Positions 1 through 12,797 are shown, numbered from the stretch's first letter. The stretch: DNA of 58,651 bases from Escherichia albertii NBRC 107761 = DSM 17582 (GCF_000759775.1 NZ_BBMY01000016.1:1-58651); one strand, 5' to 3'. Notes: generated by a model not told the origin, from the letters alone. Numbers and translations: made by a program.

Positions 1-649
1 GTAGAGAGTAATCCAGCGGAATATAATTTCTATCTACGGCCTGCGTCTGAATTTTCAAAATTGGGTCCTGTGGGCTGATATGCAAAATACTGGCAATTTC
101 TGGTGTGGGAAAGGTTGGTGAGAAGGTTTCAAAAGTGCCGATAATTTTGATCCCGCATTCGTTCTCAATATACGAAAATTTTGATTTTTGTATATGTGAA
201 ATCGTTAAATCGGGGAATCGCTCTACTGACATCCAGGTTTCTTCTAATTGCGCGGCATTGTTTTCAATAAACCGCAGTCTTTTGATGTAATAGACTGGTT
301 GGCCCTGCGACAGACTCAACTCATTGGCAATGACGGGCGAGGCATTCTGTAATTCAAATTTCATAATCTTGCTTCCCGCTTCTTTCCCCCCCTTGTGAGC
401 AATCTCGCTGAAGCTATTCATATGATCGATATGTGCCGTAAAATTCTTTTTGTGAATATATGTACCTGATCCATGCTTTCTTTGAATGATCCCATCGTTT
501 TCAAGCACACTTAATGCCTTTCGTAAGGTATTACGAGAAACATTATAATGAAGTGACAACTCAGCTTCTGATGGTAACAAATCGCCGACATGCCATGTAT
601 TACCATTAATTTCAGATTTAAGTAAGCGGGCAATCTTTTGGAATATCAC
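1..649 (-). CDS. bgcR: GntR/UTRA-family regulator of the beta-glucoside operon, C-terminus cut by window edge
   Basis: The minus-strand frame is open from a GTG at 649 to the left edge (about 216 residues; the family is usually 235-245, so only the last few dozen residues are missing). A purine-rich AAGG lies just upstream of the GTG and an in-frame ATG is absent there. The N-terminus reads as a GntR winged helix (PSEAELSLHYNVSRNTLRKA, then a beta-wing with GIIQRKHGSGTY near residues 50-65). The rest resembles a UTRA effector domain ending in the typical IPLDYS stretch. It is transcribed away from the PTS operon, the usual arrangement for a local repressor sensing a phosphosugar. The name rests on matching order with the bgc locus of extraintestinal E. 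coli; the ligand is inferred. Confidence 0.8.
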   Translation of the reverse strand, partial: MIFQKIARLLKSEINGNTWHVGDLLPSEAELSLHYNVSRNTLRKALSVLENDGIIQRKHGSGTYIHKKNFTAHIDHMNSFSEIAHKGGKEAGSKIMKFELQNASPVIANELSLSQGQPVYYIKRLRFIENNAAQLEETWMSVERFPDLTISHIQKSKFSYIENECGIKIIGTFETFSPTFPTPEIASILHISPQDPILKIQTQAVDRNYIPLDYSL

Positions 650-847
650 TTTTGCACCTTTTTATGTTCTTTAAAAACAATGGGTTAAATGTTTTTCTTT
701 TTGACGCTTTACAGAGTTGTTTAATTATCTCCGTGAAGTTGAACAACTTTCTTGCTGTATTACTGTGATCAATGTACCGGGACGCGTGTTTAGCGCAGGA
801 TATGATATTTATGAAATTTAACCTGTTATATACCATTAAGGAAGAAT
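650..847. promoter_or_regulatory. Divergent control region between bgcR and bgcE
   Basis: This AT-rich 198-base gap separates two divergent genes and must hold both promoters and the operator of the GntR-type regulator. A TGTGA half-site is visible at 764-768, but its partner half (TCACA) is not, so a CRP site is only a weak guess. A good Shine-Dalgarno sequence (AAGGAA) precedes bgcE at 839-844. I could not pick out a convincing palindromic operator by eye. Confidence 0.5.
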
Positions 848-1159
848 ATGAAAAATATTTTGTTAGTATGCGCCGGGGGGATGTCAACCAGTATGCTGGT
901 CAAGCGTATGATTGAACATGCGAACGCTATTTCATTTGACGTTAATATTACGGCACTGGCAATTGCTGAAGCAAAAGGGAAAATAAAGAATAACGAAGTG
1001 GATATTGTATTGCTCGGGCCACAAGTCCGGTTTCAGAAAACAGAGCTTGATGCCGTTTCGCAGGGGAAAATACCGATAGCTGTTATCGACATGAAAGATT
1101 ATGGCACGATGAATGGGCAGGCCGTTTTTGAATTAGCGATGAAACTGCTGCAAGAGTAA
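848..1159 (+). CDS. bgcE: PTS lactose/cellobiose-family enzyme IIB
   Basis: A 103-residue cytoplasmic phosphocarrier of the sugar phosphotransferase system. It accepts phosphate from IIA and passes it to the sugar bound by IIC. The N-terminal phosphorylation loop CAGGMSTS carries the acceptor Cys at residue 9, typical of the Lac/Chb (cellobiose, chitobiose) family. Length is normal for a free-standing IIB. The start has a good AAGGAA ribosome site. It is the first gene of a five-gene set (IIB, IIC, IIA, porin, phospho-beta-glucosidase), which points to a beta-glucoside as substrate. The symbol follows the bgcEFIHA system and depends on synteny plus gene order recalled from the literature. Confidence 0.85.
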   Translation: MKNILLVCAGGMSTSMLVKRMIEHANAISFDVNITALAIAEAKGKIKNNEVDIVLLGPQVRFQKTELDAVSQGKIPIAVIDMKDYGTMNGQAVFELAMKLLQE

Positions 1160-1275
1160 CGTTGCTGCAGCATTAAAATTATTACCTGAACTTACTTTTC
1201 ACACATCAGAAAATGATTACATACATTCCGAAATTCTTCGAATGTCGATATCATTTAAAATAGCAGGTATTAAAA

Positions 1276-2598
1276 ATGGGATTAATGGCTTCATTCGAAC
1301 GTGGAATGGAACGTTTTCTTGTTCCAGTCGCCATCAAGTTAAATTCACAGAAACATGTTGCAGCGGTGAGAGATGGATTCGTTTTTACGTTTCCTATTAT
1401 TATGGCAAGTTCATTGATTATTTTAATCAATTTTGCAATTTTATCACCGGACGGTTTTATCGCCAGTTTGTTACACCTGAACAGCCTTTTCCCGAATCTG
1501 GAAAAAGCACAGGCTATTTTTACTCCGGTGATGAATGGCTCTGTAAACATCATGTCGATTATGATTGCTTTTTTGGTTGCCAGGAATATAGCAATCAGTT
1601 ACGAGCAAGACGATTTACTCTGTGGTTTAACCGCAATTGGCGCATTTTTTATAGTCTATACCCCTTATCAGATGATAGATGGACAAGCGTTTCTGACAAC
1701 CAAATATCTCGGTGCACAAGGGCTGTTTGTTGCCGTTATCGTGTCGCTGATTACCAGTGAGATATTCTGCCGATTAGCACGAAACCCTAAAATAGCCATT
1801 AACATGCCGGCGGCGGTGCCGCCTGCGGTAGCGCGATCATTTAAAGTATTATTGCCGATATTTTTTGTGATGGTGTTTTTTTCTGCACTTAATTATTATT
1901 TGACGCTGATTTCCCCCAAGGGATTGAACGACCTTATCTACACATTGATCCAGGCGCCATTAAAACACATGGGGACAAATATTTTTGCCGTGATCATTCT
2001 GGGGGCTGTAGGGAACTTTTTATGGGTATTGGGGATTCATGGGCCTAATACGACATCCGCTATTCGTGAAACGGTATTTTCGGAAGCCAATCTGGAAAAC
2101 CTTTCCTTTGCTGCTCAACATGGTACAACCTGGGGAGCGCCGTATCCAATTACCTGGACTTCAATTAATGATGCTTTCGCCAACTGTGGCGGTTCAGGAA
2201 TGACACTGGGATTATTACTGGCCATCTTTATTGCATCAAAGCGGGCAGAATATCGCGATTTGGCAAAAATGTCGTTTATCCCAGGTATTTTCAACATTAA
2301 TGAACCGGTAATGTTCGGACTTCCGATTGTCCTTAACCCAATCATGATGGTGCCTTTTATTTTAGTCCCTATTGTAAACTGCACCATTGGTTATTTCTTT
2401 GTTTCAATGGAAATTATTCCCCCAGTAGCTTATGCCGTTCCATGGACTACGCCGGGACCATTAATCGCTTTTCTCGGTACAGGAGGTAACTGGTTAGCTC
2501 TTATGGTTGGATTCTTATGTTTAGCTGTCGCGACATTGATTTATTTACCCTTCGTCATTGCCGCTAATAAAGTCAATACCATTACCGACAACTCATAA
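1276..2598 (+). CDS. bgcF: PTS lactose/cellobiose-family enzyme IIC permease
   Basis: A 440-residue inner-membrane permease that moves a beta-glucoside across the membrane while it is phosphorylated by the IIB next door. The protein is strongly hydrophobic with about ten membrane segments. It contains family stretches such as GIHGPNTTSAIRE (around residue 255) and FNINEPVMFGLPIVLNP (around residue 340), which in the Lac/Chb IIC family lie near the sugar site. Length is normal (430-450). The gap to bgcE is 116 bases and to the IIA gene 27 bases. A second ATG three codons downstream (MGLMASF) is an alternative start; the first has only a weak AGG upstream. Confidence 0.85.
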   Translation: MGLMASFERGMERFLVPVAIKLNSQKHVAAVRDGFVFTFPIIMASSLIILINFAILSPDGFIASLLHLNSLFPNLEKAQAIFTPVMNGSVNIMSIMIAFLVARNIAISYEQDDLLCGLTAIGAFFIVYTPYQMIDGQAFLTTKYLGAQGLFVAVIVSLITSEIFCRLARNPKIAINMPAAVPPAVARSFKVLLPIFFVMVFFSALNYYLTLISPKGLNDLIYTLIQAPLKHMGTNIFAVIILGAVGNFLWVLGIHGPNTTSAIRETVFSEANLENLSFAAQHGTTWGAPYPITWTSINDAFANCGGSGMTLGLLLAIFIASKRAEYRDLAKMSFIPGIFNINEPVMFGLPIVLNPIMMVPFILVPIVNCTIGYFFVSMEIIPPVAYAVPWTTPGPLIAFLGTGGNWLALMVGFLCLAVATLIYLPFVIAANKVNTITDNS

Positions 2599-2625
2599 GC
2601 CTGATTACATAATAAGGAGATTTCA

Positions 2626-2937
2626 ATGTTTGCTGATGAAGAACTCGTTATGGAGTTATTGATTAATGCCGGACAGGCGCGCTCTGATGCGATGGAAGCG
2701 ATACGATGTGCAACGGTAAAAAACTGGGAAGGCGTCACACAGTTTATGGCCAGCTCGGAATCTGCTGGTCTTAAAGCACACAAGATCCAAACGGCCTTAA
2801 TTAGTCAGGATGAAGGAAGTGGTAAAATTCATGTCAATTTAATTTTGGTACATGCGCAGGATCATTTAATGAATGCCATGTTATGTCAGGATTTAGCGAA
2901 AGAAATAATCCGGTTAAGAAAAGAACTTCAGGCATGA
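2626..2937 (+). CDS. bgcI: PTS lactose/cellobiose-family enzyme IIA
   Basis: A 103-residue cytoplasmic phosphocarrier that takes phosphate from HPr and gives it to the IIB protein. It is all-helical, and the family motif VHAQDHLM holds His76 and His80; one of these is the phosphorylated residue in LacF/ChbA-type IIA proteins. The start is preceded by AATAAGGAG, a near-perfect ribosome site. It lies 27 bases after the IIC gene and 59 bases before the porin gene, so it is clearly part of one operon. Separate IIA, IIB and IIC polypeptides are typical for this PTS family. Confidence 0.85.
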   Translation: MFADEELVMELLINAGQARSDAMEAIRCATVKNWEGVTQFMASSESAGLKAHKIQTALISQDEGSGKIHVNLILVHAQDHLMNAMLCQDLAKEIIRLRKELQA

Positions 2938-2993
2938 TCTTTTTCCTCCAGCGTAACGGCTGGAGGATACTATCTAATATCTCTTAAGGATAA

Positions 2994-4670
<1,677 letters not shown>

Positions 4671-4684
4671 TTTATTTAAGTTAA

Positions 4685-6133
<1,449 letters not shown>

Positions 6134-6158
6134 TACAACGGAAAAGGTCTGAAGGAAA

Positions 6159-6186
6159 TGTCAGGCTCTGTGATAAGAGCCTGACA
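6159..6186. terminator. Hairpin between convergent bgcA and marB
   Basis: A perfect 10-base inverted repeat (TGTCAGGCTC / GAGCCTGACA) with an 8-base loop lies in the only gap between two convergent genes. There is no long T-run on the plus side and only a short TTT on the minus side, so it may work as a weak bidirectional terminator or an RNA 3' end stabiliser. Confidence 0.6.
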
Positions 6187-6190
6187 ATAG

Positions 6191-6409
6191 CTACATAGCG
6201 TGTTGATTATAATAAGGCACACCCAGCGCATCCGACTTGTCACTGCCCGTAGACATGTGGTTCAAATCGAATGGTGATTGTTCCTGTGATGGGGGAACAA
6301 TCACCACATCATCACAGGGTGTAACGACCGGCTGTGTGGTTTGTTCCGCAAAGCTCTGCGTAGAAAAGACAATTAACGCAGTCAACGTTGCAGATAAGAG
6401 TGGTTTCAT
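6191..6409 (-). CDS. marB: MarB, periplasmic protein of the mar operon
   Basis: A 72-residue protein with a clear signal peptide (cleavage after STQSFA) and a short acidic mature part. It is the last gene of marRAB, 30 bases after marA. MarB is reported to dampen marA expression indirectly from the periplasm; the mechanism is not established. Nothing in the sequence suggests damage. Length agrees with the known protein. Confidence 0.88.
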   Translation of the reverse strand: MKPLLSATLTALIVFSTQSFAEQTTQPVVTPCDDVVIVPPSQEQSPFDLNHMSTGSDKSDALGVPYYNQHAM

Positions 6410-6439
6410 GATTGCCTCAGTGACGTTGTCACATTTTTA

Positions 6440-6823
6440 TTAGCTGTTGCAATGGTTCAGCGGATGCAAATAACGCGACTCACCTTGCATGTTAGAACTT
6501 CGGAATTTATGTGGCGGAACATCAAAATAGTTTTTAAAGGTACGGGTCAGCGTTTGCTGTGACTCAAAACCATAACGTTCTGCCAGATAGAGAATCGGTT
6601 CGTTGCTCTCTTTCAGCTTTTGCGCGATTTCCGTCATCTTACGGCTGCGAATATATTGACCTAATGAATGACCGGTCTCTTTTTTAAACATCCGTTGCAG
6701 GTGCCATTTGGAGTAACCGGAACGTTCTGACACTTTTTCCAGTGACAGTGGCGATTCCAGGTTATCTTCGATCCAGTCCAAAATACTATGAATAGTCATA
6801 GCGTCAGTGTTGCGTCTGGACAT
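6440..6823 (-). CDS. marA: MarA, AraC/XylS-type transcriptional activator
   Basis: A 127-residue monomeric activator that binds marboxes and switches on efflux, porin-reducing and redox genes. Two helix-turn-helix units are visible ([20 protein letters not shown] and [20 protein letters not shown]). The start at 6823 is preferred over the ATG two codons upstream because the AGAGG ribosome site sits at the right distance from it. The C-terminal tail (HKFRSS, then [13 protein letters not shown]) differs at several positions from the K-12 protein as I recall it, while the DNA-reading helices are unchanged. It is cotranscribed with marR upstream and marB downstream. Confidence 0.95.
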   Translation of the reverse strand: MSRRNTDAMTIHSILDWIEDNLESPLSLEKVSERSGYSKWHLQRMFKKETGHSLGQYIRSRKMTEIAQKLKESNEPILYLAERYGFESQQTLTRTFKNYFDVPPHKFRSSNMQGESRYLHPLNHCNS

Positions 6824-6844
6824 CGTCATACCTCTTTTTTTTGT

Positions 6845-7279
6845 TTACGGCAGGATTTTCTTAAGCAAATGCTCAAGCGTTGTCACTTCGTCCGCCGTCA
6901 GGTTTTTTGTTAATTCGTGATGCAGGTCCTGGCCAACCAGTTGATGGCATTGTTCACATATTGCTGCGCCGCTGGTGGTGAGTTTCACCAATACGCCGCG
7001 CTTGTCATTTGGGTTAGGCATCCGTTCGACCCAGCCTTTACAGACGAGGCGATCCAACATGCGTGTCAGCGCGCCAAGGTCCACCGAAAGCACTTTTTTC
7101 AGTTCTACCGGGGTAATACACGCAGCACAGCGAATAGAGCAGAGCACCTTAAACTGTGCTGCAGTGATATCCAGCGGTGACAGATAATCGTTAAGCAGAC
7201 GATCTTTCTTCTGATTAACCATGTGGATTAAGCGACCCAATGGGATGATTTCATTGAACAGGTCACTGGTATTTTTCAC
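6845..7279 (-). CDS. marR: MarR, repressor of the mar operon
   Basis: A 144-residue winged-helix dimeric repressor released by salicylate and related phenolics and by oxidation of Cys80. The wing motif (LDRLVCKGWVERMPNPNDKR) includes Cys80 at KGWV's preceding position, and the cluster Cys47/51/54 (CSIRCAACIT) is kept. Translation starts at GTG 7279, as in K-12, with no usable ATG in frame. Both MarR-binding palindromes lie just upstream (7285-7296 and 7320-7331). The protein looks fully functional with only scattered substitutions, so no constitutive-mar mutation is evident. Confidence 0.95.
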   Translation of the reverse strand: MKNTSDLFNEIIPLGRLIHMVNQKKDRLLNDYLSPLDITAAQFKVLCSIRCAACITPVELKKVLSVDLGALTRMLDRLVCKGWVERMPNPNDKRGVLVKLTTSGAAICEQCHQLVGQDLHHELTKNLTADEVTTLEHLLKKILP

Positions 7280-7380
7280 AATGGTTGCCCTGGCAAGTAA
7301 TTAGTTGCGCGGGATAATATTGCCCAGGCAAATATAAGTCAAACGAATGGATTGATAGATGCCACGATTTGCTAAATCGG
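7280..7380 (-). promoter_or_regulatory. marO: marRAB promoter, two MarR operators and marbox
   Basis: Read on the minus strand: TTGACT (-35, plus 7337-7342), 17 bases, TATTAT (-10, plus 7314-7319). The two palindromic MarR sites are TTGCCCAGGCAA at 7320-7331, inside the promoter spacer, and TTGCCCTGGCAA at 7285-7296, close to the GTG start. A marbox-like sequence (ATTTAGCAAATCGTGGCA on the minus strand, about 7360-7377) sits upstream of -35 for activation by MarA/SoxS/Rob. All parts match the well studied K-12 arrangement. Confidence 0.9.
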
Positions 7381-7490
7381 TTCAAGTTTTGGTCAATGGA
7401 GGGCAAGGTTAGTTAAAGAGTGCAACTTTCACCTTGATTACCCTTTATACTTTTCGCTGATTACGCAAACACACAGGATAACTACCACCA

Positions 7491-7796
7491 ATGTTGGATT
7501 TGTTTAAAGCAATTGGCCTGGGGCTGGTGGTGTTACTGCCGTTAGCTAACCCGCTGACGACCGTAGCACTGTTTCTCGGTCTGGCTGGCAATATGAATAG
7601 CGCTGAGCGTAACCGTCAGTCATTGATGGCTTCGGTGTATGTCTTGGCCATTATGATGGTCGCTTATTACGCCGGGCAGTTGGTAATGGATACATTCGGA
7701 ATTTCGATTCCCGGTCTACGTATTGCCGGCGGTTTAATTGTTGCGTTTATTGGTTTTCGCATGCTCTTTCCGCAGCATATTAAAACCTACCATTAA
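7491..7796 (+). pseudogene. marC: marC with a large internal in-frame deletion
   Basis: MarC (UPF0056 inner-membrane family) is about 221 residues with six membrane segments. Here the reading frame starts normally and follows the family through [10 protein letters not shown], then jumps straight to IKTYH and stop, the normal C-terminal end. About 120 codons are missing, with the joint at roughly 7772-7779; the frame is kept, so a 101-residue protein with the first three membrane segments could still be made. The gene is divergent from marRAB. MarC's role is unknown and it is not needed for mar-type resistance, so loss may be tolerated. A missing half of a polytopic protein makes normal function unlikely. 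Confidence 0.88.
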
Positions 7797-7820
7797 AAAA
7801 GGCCCGTTTGGGCCTTTAAA
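7797..7820. terminator. Bidirectional terminator between marC and sotB
   Basis: The hairpin AAAGGCCC-GTTT-GGGCCTTT is flanked by an A-run on the left and TTTAAA on the right, so it can stop transcripts from both convergent genes. It lies directly after the marC stop codon. Confidence 0.85.
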
Positions 7821-9011
7821 CTATTGTGTCTGTTCTTCCAGAGTGACTGGCCAGCGGCGAAATATGATGATTGACCATATTAATGCGGCGAGAGCAGGTA
7901 TCGCCCCGACATAACCAATCATCGACATTGACCCGTGCAAACTGACCTGATTACCCACCAGCGCCCCAGCGCCAATGCCAATATTAAAAATCCCTGAAAA
8001 CAGCGCCATAGCCACATCGGTGGCATCCGGGGCTAGTGCCAGCACTTTCACCTGCATACCCAGCCCGATAACCATCATTGCGATGCCCCAAAAGATACTC
8101 AGAGCGCCAAGGTGTAATTCACTGCTCGCCGCAGGTAGCAGCAACAGCAAACATATCAGCAGTAGCGCAATTGCCGCGCTGACCAGTGGGGAAGCGTATT
8201 GATTACCCAGTTTGCCGAAAATCACGCTCCCAATAATGCCAGCGCCACCCAACAATAACAGTAATACTGTGGCAAAGTTGGCGCTGAATCCGGCTATGTT
8301 TTGTACGAAAGGTTCGATATAGCTATAGGCCGTGTAATGGGCGGTGACCACTACCACGGTTAACAGATAAATACTCATCAATGCCGGACGGCGGAACAAT
8401 TGCGGTAAGCTTTTCAGCGATCCTGAATGTTCGCTGGGAAGTAAGGGCAGTAATTTTATGAGGCATAGCAGAGTGATAAGCGCCCCAATGCCAATCGCGA
8501 AGAAGGTTGTTCGCCAGCCGAAATACTGCCCTACGATACGTCCGATGGGTAAACCTAATACCATTGCCAGAGCTGTGCCGGTGGCGATAAGGCTTAATGC
8601 CTGCGCTCGTTTACCCGCTGGCGCCATGCGGATCGCCAGAGATGCGGTAATCGACCAAAATATTGCATGTGCGAAAGCTACGCCGATTCGGCTGATAACC
8701 AGAACGGTAAAGTTCCACGACAAGAATGACAGAACATGACTGGCGATAAAGACCACAAACAGGCAAATCAACAGATTGCGGCGTTCCATTTGACTGGTCA
8801 GAAGCATAAAAGGGAGCGACATAAGCGCCACAACCCAGGCATAGATAGTCAGCATGATACCGACCTGAGCGATTTGCATATGGAAGCTTTGCGCGATGTC
8901 AGAAAGCAGGCCAACGGGAACAAATTCAGTGGTATTGAAGATAAAGGCAGCCACAGCCAGCGTAACTACCCGTAGCCACGCCACTTTGCGGGAAACAGCG
9001 TTTGTTGTCAT
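7821..9011 (-). CDS. sotB: SotB, MFS sugar efflux transporter
   Basis: A 396-residue inner-membrane protein with about twelve hydrophobic segments and the MFS signature near residues 72-82 ([11 protein letters not shown]). SotB/YdeA exports arabinose and IPTG-like sugars and limits inducer build-up in K-12. [17 protein letters not shown] near the N-terminus matches the sugar-efflux branch (DHA1). It converges on marC with the shared terminator between. Nothing unusual was seen; length is normal. Confidence 0.92.
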   Translation of the reverse strand: MTTNAVSRKVAWLRVVTLAVAAFIFNTTEFVPVGLLSDIAQSFHMQIAQVGIMLTIYAWVVALMSLPFMLLTSQMERRNLLICLFVVFIASHVLSFLSWNFTVLVISRIGVAFAHAIFWSITASLAIRMAPAGKRAQALSLIATGTALAMVLGLPIGRIVGQYFGWRTTFFAIGIGALITLLCLIKLLPLLPSEHSGSLKSLPQLFRRPALMSIYLLTVVVVTAHYTAYSYIEPFVQNIAGFSANFATVLLLLLGGAGIIGSVIFGKLGNQYASPLVSAAIALLLICLLLLLPAASSELHLGALSIFWGIAMMVIGLGMQVKVLALAPDATDVAMALFSGIFNIGIGAGALVGNQVSLHGSMSMIGYVGAIPALAALIWSIIIFRRWPVTLEEQTQ

Positions 9012-9169
9012 AACAGATTATTGGATTCGTTGCGAAAAGGTAATTGAATGATCTTAGAACGGTTAATGAGATGAGTACAATGTTTTTGTGATCTGGATCT
9101 CGTTTTGTCGTTTCTCTGACGGTGGTTATATCACTCGTCAGAGAGTTAGCCCGTTGGCAGACATCAGAT

Positions 9170-10312
9170 TTAATGACGTTCAGAAAGAACGGGGGTTTTG
9201 GCCATTGATGGCGTGGTGGGAGATACTGGGGAACGTGGCCTTGTAATGGCGAAGTCTTCGCCAATAACTTTAGGTTGAATGTTTTTTTTAGTAATAAGTT
9301 TAAGCATTTTTTTCGCCAGGTGGCGAATAGTTCTATTTTCATTTAATGATGCAGGTATCAGCACGTCATTCAGATCATTTTCATTAGGATTCATACATTG
9401 TTGATAATTCAAAAAAATGGTTGAAAAAAATAGAAATAACTCCTGAAAATGAGGCGATTTGCTGTCTGCTAAAAGAGATAAAAAACAGATGCAAACTTCA
9501 GGTAATATATGTTTATTATGACAAAGTGAATCCATCAAACTTTGCAGTAAGTCGTGTTTTAATTCGTCATCAGTTATATTGAGAATAGTGGTGATTAAAT
9601 TAGGAGGCGTATTTGCAAACCACCTGGTGATCTCGGATTTATTCCACAAGCCGGGAAATATAACAAAGTTACCGCGGGAGATAAAGTTCATGGCGAGTAA
9701 ATCAAACTGGCGTAAGTAATCTGCAGCCGCATGGTGATCCGGGGCCAGTGGTTCAATATGTGGCGTATGAGCCCTTTTGATGGGGATCCCGATACTAATC
9801 ATTGGAAATTGTTCAATAAAATCATTCAGAAACAAGAAGAGAACCCGCTCGATCCCAGCCTGAAATCTACAGCCTGTAATGGCTGTTTTTGTATCAGGTG
9901 GACAAAATATATTAATTTCTCCATTGTGGCGAAAACTATCTAAATGGACAGGACTTAAATTTATTACCACCAAAAATTCCATGAACTCTTTATTTTTTCC
10001 AGTCTTAATGGGGTACTTTAATCTAAACTAAACGCTTTCATTATATAAGCTATCGTTATCCTGGGATAATGCTTGTTGGGTATATGATAAATTATCCAGG
10101 TTATCAAATATATTCTTTGTGATTGAGTTGACTCTTAGTGATGTTCGCCACTCTTCATCACAAATTATTATGGAAAGTGCATCGATAAAACTCTTTAAAA
10201 CATCTTTTATTTGCGGTGGGATATAATTAACGGGGAAATCGTTAGAAATAGATATGTAATTACTGACACTGACTGGTCTGATCATTTTTGCCCCATGTAA
10301 TGCAAAAGTCAT
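9170..10312 (-). pseudogene. yneK: yneK-like gene of unknown function, interrupted by an amber codon
   Basis: Two minus-strand frames, 10312 to 10031 and then on to 9170, are in the same phase and separated by a single TAG at 10028-10030. Read through, they form one protein of about 380 codons that resembles YneK of K-12 at the same map position (beside sotB and yneJ). The codon before translation resumes reads FRLKYPIKTGKNKE, a sensible continuation, so the stop is a point mutation (probably CAG to TAG). The gene is AT-rich compared with its neighbours and has no recognisable domain; a proline-rich tail (RPRSPVSPTTPS) ends the chain. Function is unknown. A suppressor tRNA could restore it. 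Confidence 0.8.
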
Positions 10313-10363
10313 CGGAGCATCACTATATAGAGCAAAGGAGATACATGAACTATCAAAAATAGC

Positions 10364-11245
10364 TCATTGATCGTGACGTTTTGTCGACTCAGACATACCC
10401 AACAATTCAATAAACGCCTCAAGCGGGCGTGTCTTCGCCCCACGTCGCCAGACCAGCCATGTTGTTAACCAACGCCATGGTTCACCCAGAGGCCACGCAT
10501 CAACCTGGTGATGCCCGGGCATACTTTCCAGCATGGAACGGGGGATAAGCGCAATTCCTGCACCGGCAATCACACAGGCCAGCATACCGTGGTATGACTC
10601 CATTTCATGGATTGTTCCCGGTGCTGCGCCGTCAGCATGAAACCAGCTCTCAAAATGACGTCGATACGAACAGTTAGCCCGAAAAGCATAAATGTTACAG
10701 CCATCGACCAGACTGGCGCGAGTAACGGGGAAATGCCCCTGTGGCGTGACAATCATCAGTTCTTCCTGATAAACCGGGATTCCGTCAATGACTGGATGAC
10801 TAATTGGGCCATCAATAAATGCGGCATTCAGTTTTCCCTCCAGTACACCGTCCAGCATAGTACCGGAAGGGCCAGTGGAGAGAGAAAACTGAATTTTGGG
10901 ATAGCGACGATTAAATTCCGCCAGCGTTGCCGGAATTCGTACCGCAGCAGTACTTTCCAGTGAACCGAGAGAAAACAAACCTTGCGGCTCATCGCCAGCG
11001 ACGACGCTGCGCGCTTCATCTACCAGCGCCAGAATTTGTTGGCTGTAGCGTAAAAAGTTATGTCCGGCAGGAGAGAGACGTAAACGTTGATTTTCCCGAA
11101 TAAACAACGCCACTCCAAGCTCCGTTTCCAGTTGGCGAATTCGGGTTGTGAGGTTCGACGGTACGCGATGCACTTTTGCCGCAGCCTGAGTAATGCTGCC
11201 AGCCTCGGCAACGGCGTTAAACATCTCTAACTGGGTCAGGTCCAT
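10364..11245 (-). CDS. ptrR: LysR-family regulator PtrR (YneJ)
   Basis: A 293-residue LysR-type regulator. The N-terminal helix-turn-helix ([20 protein letters not shown]) is followed by a periplasmic-binding-protein-like effector domain from about residue 90. YneJ, renamed PtrR, is linked to putrescine use and regulates the adjacent sad gene in K-12. Here it is divergent from sad with a 100-base gap that must contain the shared operator, the standard LysR layout. The start ATG at 11245 fits the family, whose DNA-binding domain begins at the very N-terminus. Confidence 0.9.
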   Translation of the reverse strand: MDLTQLEMFNAVAEAGSITQAAAKVHRVPSNLTTRIRQLETELGVALFIRENQRLRLSPAGHNFLRYSQQILALVDEARSVVAGDEPQGLFSLGSLESTAAVRIPATLAEFNRRYPKIQFSLSTGPSGTMLDGVLEGKLNAAFIDGPISHPVIDGIPVYQEELMIVTPQGHFPVTRASLVDGCNIYAFRANCSYRRHFESWFHADGAAPGTIHEMESYHGMLACVIAGAGIALIPRSMLESMPGHHQVDAWPLGEPWRWLTTWLVWRRGAKTRPLEAFIELLGMSESTKRHDQ

Positions 11246-11345
11246 GGCATTCTCGATTTGTGAATAAGTGACTTAATATTATTCATTTTTACGGAGGAGT
11301 AAATCTGCGTATCCTGGAGATATCACTTACAATGGAGATATCCCG

Positions 11346-12734
11346 ATGTCCATCACTCCGGCGACTCATGCCATTTCGAACAATCCCGCCAATGGCGAAC
11401 GACTTTCTGTGCTTCCCTGGGCTGGTACTCATGAAATTGAACATGCGCTTGAATTGGCTGCGGCGGACTTTTGCCACTGGCGCGAAACGAGTGTCGCTTA
11501 CCGTGCGGAAAAACTGCGCGATATTGGCAAGGCGCTGCGCGCCCGTGGCGAAGAAATGGCGCAAATGATCACCCGTGAAATGGGTAAGCCCATCAAACAG
11601 GCGCGTGCTGAAGTGACGAAATCCGCTAACTTGTGCGAGTGGTATGCGGAGCATGGGCCGGTCATGCTGGAGACCGAACCTACGCTGGTGGAGAATCAAC
11701 AGGCGGTTATTGAATATCGACCGATGGGGACGATTCTGGCGATTATGCCGTGGAACTTTCCGCTATGGCAGGTTATGCGCGGCGCTATCCCTATTATTCT
11801 GGCAGGCAACGGTTATCTACTGAAACATGCCCCGAGTGTGATGGGCTGTGCGCAATTAATTGCGCAGGTCTTTAAAGATGCAGGTATTCCGCAAGGCGTA
11901 TATGGCTGGTTGAATGCTGACAACGATGGTGTCAGTCAGATGATTAAAGACCCGCGCATTGCTGCGGTGACGGTTACCGGAAGTGTACGCGCGGGAGCGG
12001 CTATTGGTGCGCAGGCAGGGGCGGCGCTGAAAAAATGCGTGCTGGAACTGGGCGGTTCCGATCCGTTTATTGTGCTTAACGATGCCGATCTGGATCTGGC
12101 TGTGAAAGCCGCGGTCGCCGGGCGTTATCAGAATACCGGACAGGTTTGCGCGGCGGCGAAACGCTTTATTATCGAAGAAAGGATTGCCCCAGTATTCACT
12201 GAACGATTTGTTGCAGCGGCTGCAGAGCTAAAAATGGGCGATCCGCTTAACGAAGAGAACGATCTCGGCCCAATGGCACGTTTTGATTTGCGTGATGAAC
12301 TGCATCATCAGGTGGAAAGAACGCTGGCGCAGGGGGCACGTTTGTTGCTGGGCGGGGAAAAAGTCGCAGGGGCAGGGAATTACTATCCGGCTACAGTACT
12401 GGCAGATGTAACGCCGGAAATGACCGCGTTTCGTGAAGAGCTGTTTGGACCGGTCGCAGCGATTACGATTGCGAAAGATGCGAAACATGCACTGGAACTG
12501 GCTAATGACAGCGAGTTCGGCTTGTCGGCAACCCTTTTTACACGCAATGAAACATTAGCCAGACAGATGGCGGCTCGTCTGGAATGCGGCGGTGTGTTTA
12601 TCAATGGTTTTAGCGCCAGTGATGCGCGAGTCGCCTTTGGTGGCGTGAAGAAGAGCGGTTTTGGGCGTGAACTCTCCCATTTCGGTTTACATGAGTTCTG
12701 TAATATTCAGACCGTGTGGAAAGACCGGATCTAA
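11346..12734 (+). CDS. sad: Succinate semialdehyde dehydrogenase Sad
   Basis: A 462-residue NAD(P)-dependent aldehyde dehydrogenase. It oxidises succinate semialdehyde, an intermediate of putrescine and GABA breakdown, to succinate. The catalytic Cys268 is in [10 protein letters not shown] and the general base Glu234 in [17 protein letters not shown] (near residue 134) and the Rossmann motif TGSVRAG are also present. It is divergent from ptrR, whose product controls it in K-12. Many substitutions relative to the K-12 protein as I recall it (around a tenth of positions), all outside the active-site motifs, are a hint that this strain is not a close K-12 relative. Confidence 0.93.
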   Translation: MSITPATHAISNNPANGERLSVLPWAGTHEIEHALELAAADFCHWRETSVAYRAEKLRDIGKALRARGEEMAQMITREMGKPIKQARAEVTKSANLCEWYAEHGPVMLETEPTLVENQQAVIEYRPMGTILAIMPWNFPLWQVMRGAIPIILAGNGYLLKHAPSVMGCAQLIAQVFKDAGIPQGVYGWLNADNDGVSQMIKDPRIAAVTVTGSVRAGAAIGAQAGAALKKCVLELGGSDPFIVLNDADLDLAVKAAVAGRYQNTGQVCAAAKRFIIEERIAPVFTERFVAAAAELKMGDPLNEENDLGPMARFDLRDELHHQVERTLAQGARLLLGGEKVAGAGNYYPATVLADVTPEMTAFREELFGPVAAITIAKDAKHALELANDSEFGLSATLFTRNETLARQMAARLECGGVFINGFSASDARVAFGGVKKSGFGRELSHFGLHEFCNIQTVWKDRI

Positions 12735-12760
12735 CGCCATATATTGAGCTCTGTTATACT

Positions 12761-12782
12761 CGCAGGTCTTTTCAGACCTGCG
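12761..12782 (+). promoter_or_regulatory. Perfect hairpin directly upstream of glsB
   Basis: CGCAGGTCT-TTTC-AGACCTGCG forms a 9-base-pair stem with a 4-base loop and ends six bases before the glsB Shine-Dalgarno (AAGGAG). A -10-like TTATACT stands just before it at 12754-12760. It may be the sad terminator without a T-run, or a 5' stem of the glsB mRNA that affects its stability or translation. Confidence 0.55.
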
Positions 12783-12797
12783 GGAAAGGAGCAGAGA

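Noticed and set aside
105..290. 61-codon plus-strand frame
   Set aside because: It lies antisense inside the GntR-family regulator, which is open from 649 to the edge with clear family motifs.
764..780. CRP site upstream of bgcE
   Set aside because: Only one half (TGTGA) is good; the expected TCACA partner is missing.
8926..9342. 138-codon minus frame upstream of sotB
   Set aside because: It overlaps the sotB start and the yneK end in other phases and has no ribosome site or recognisable motif.
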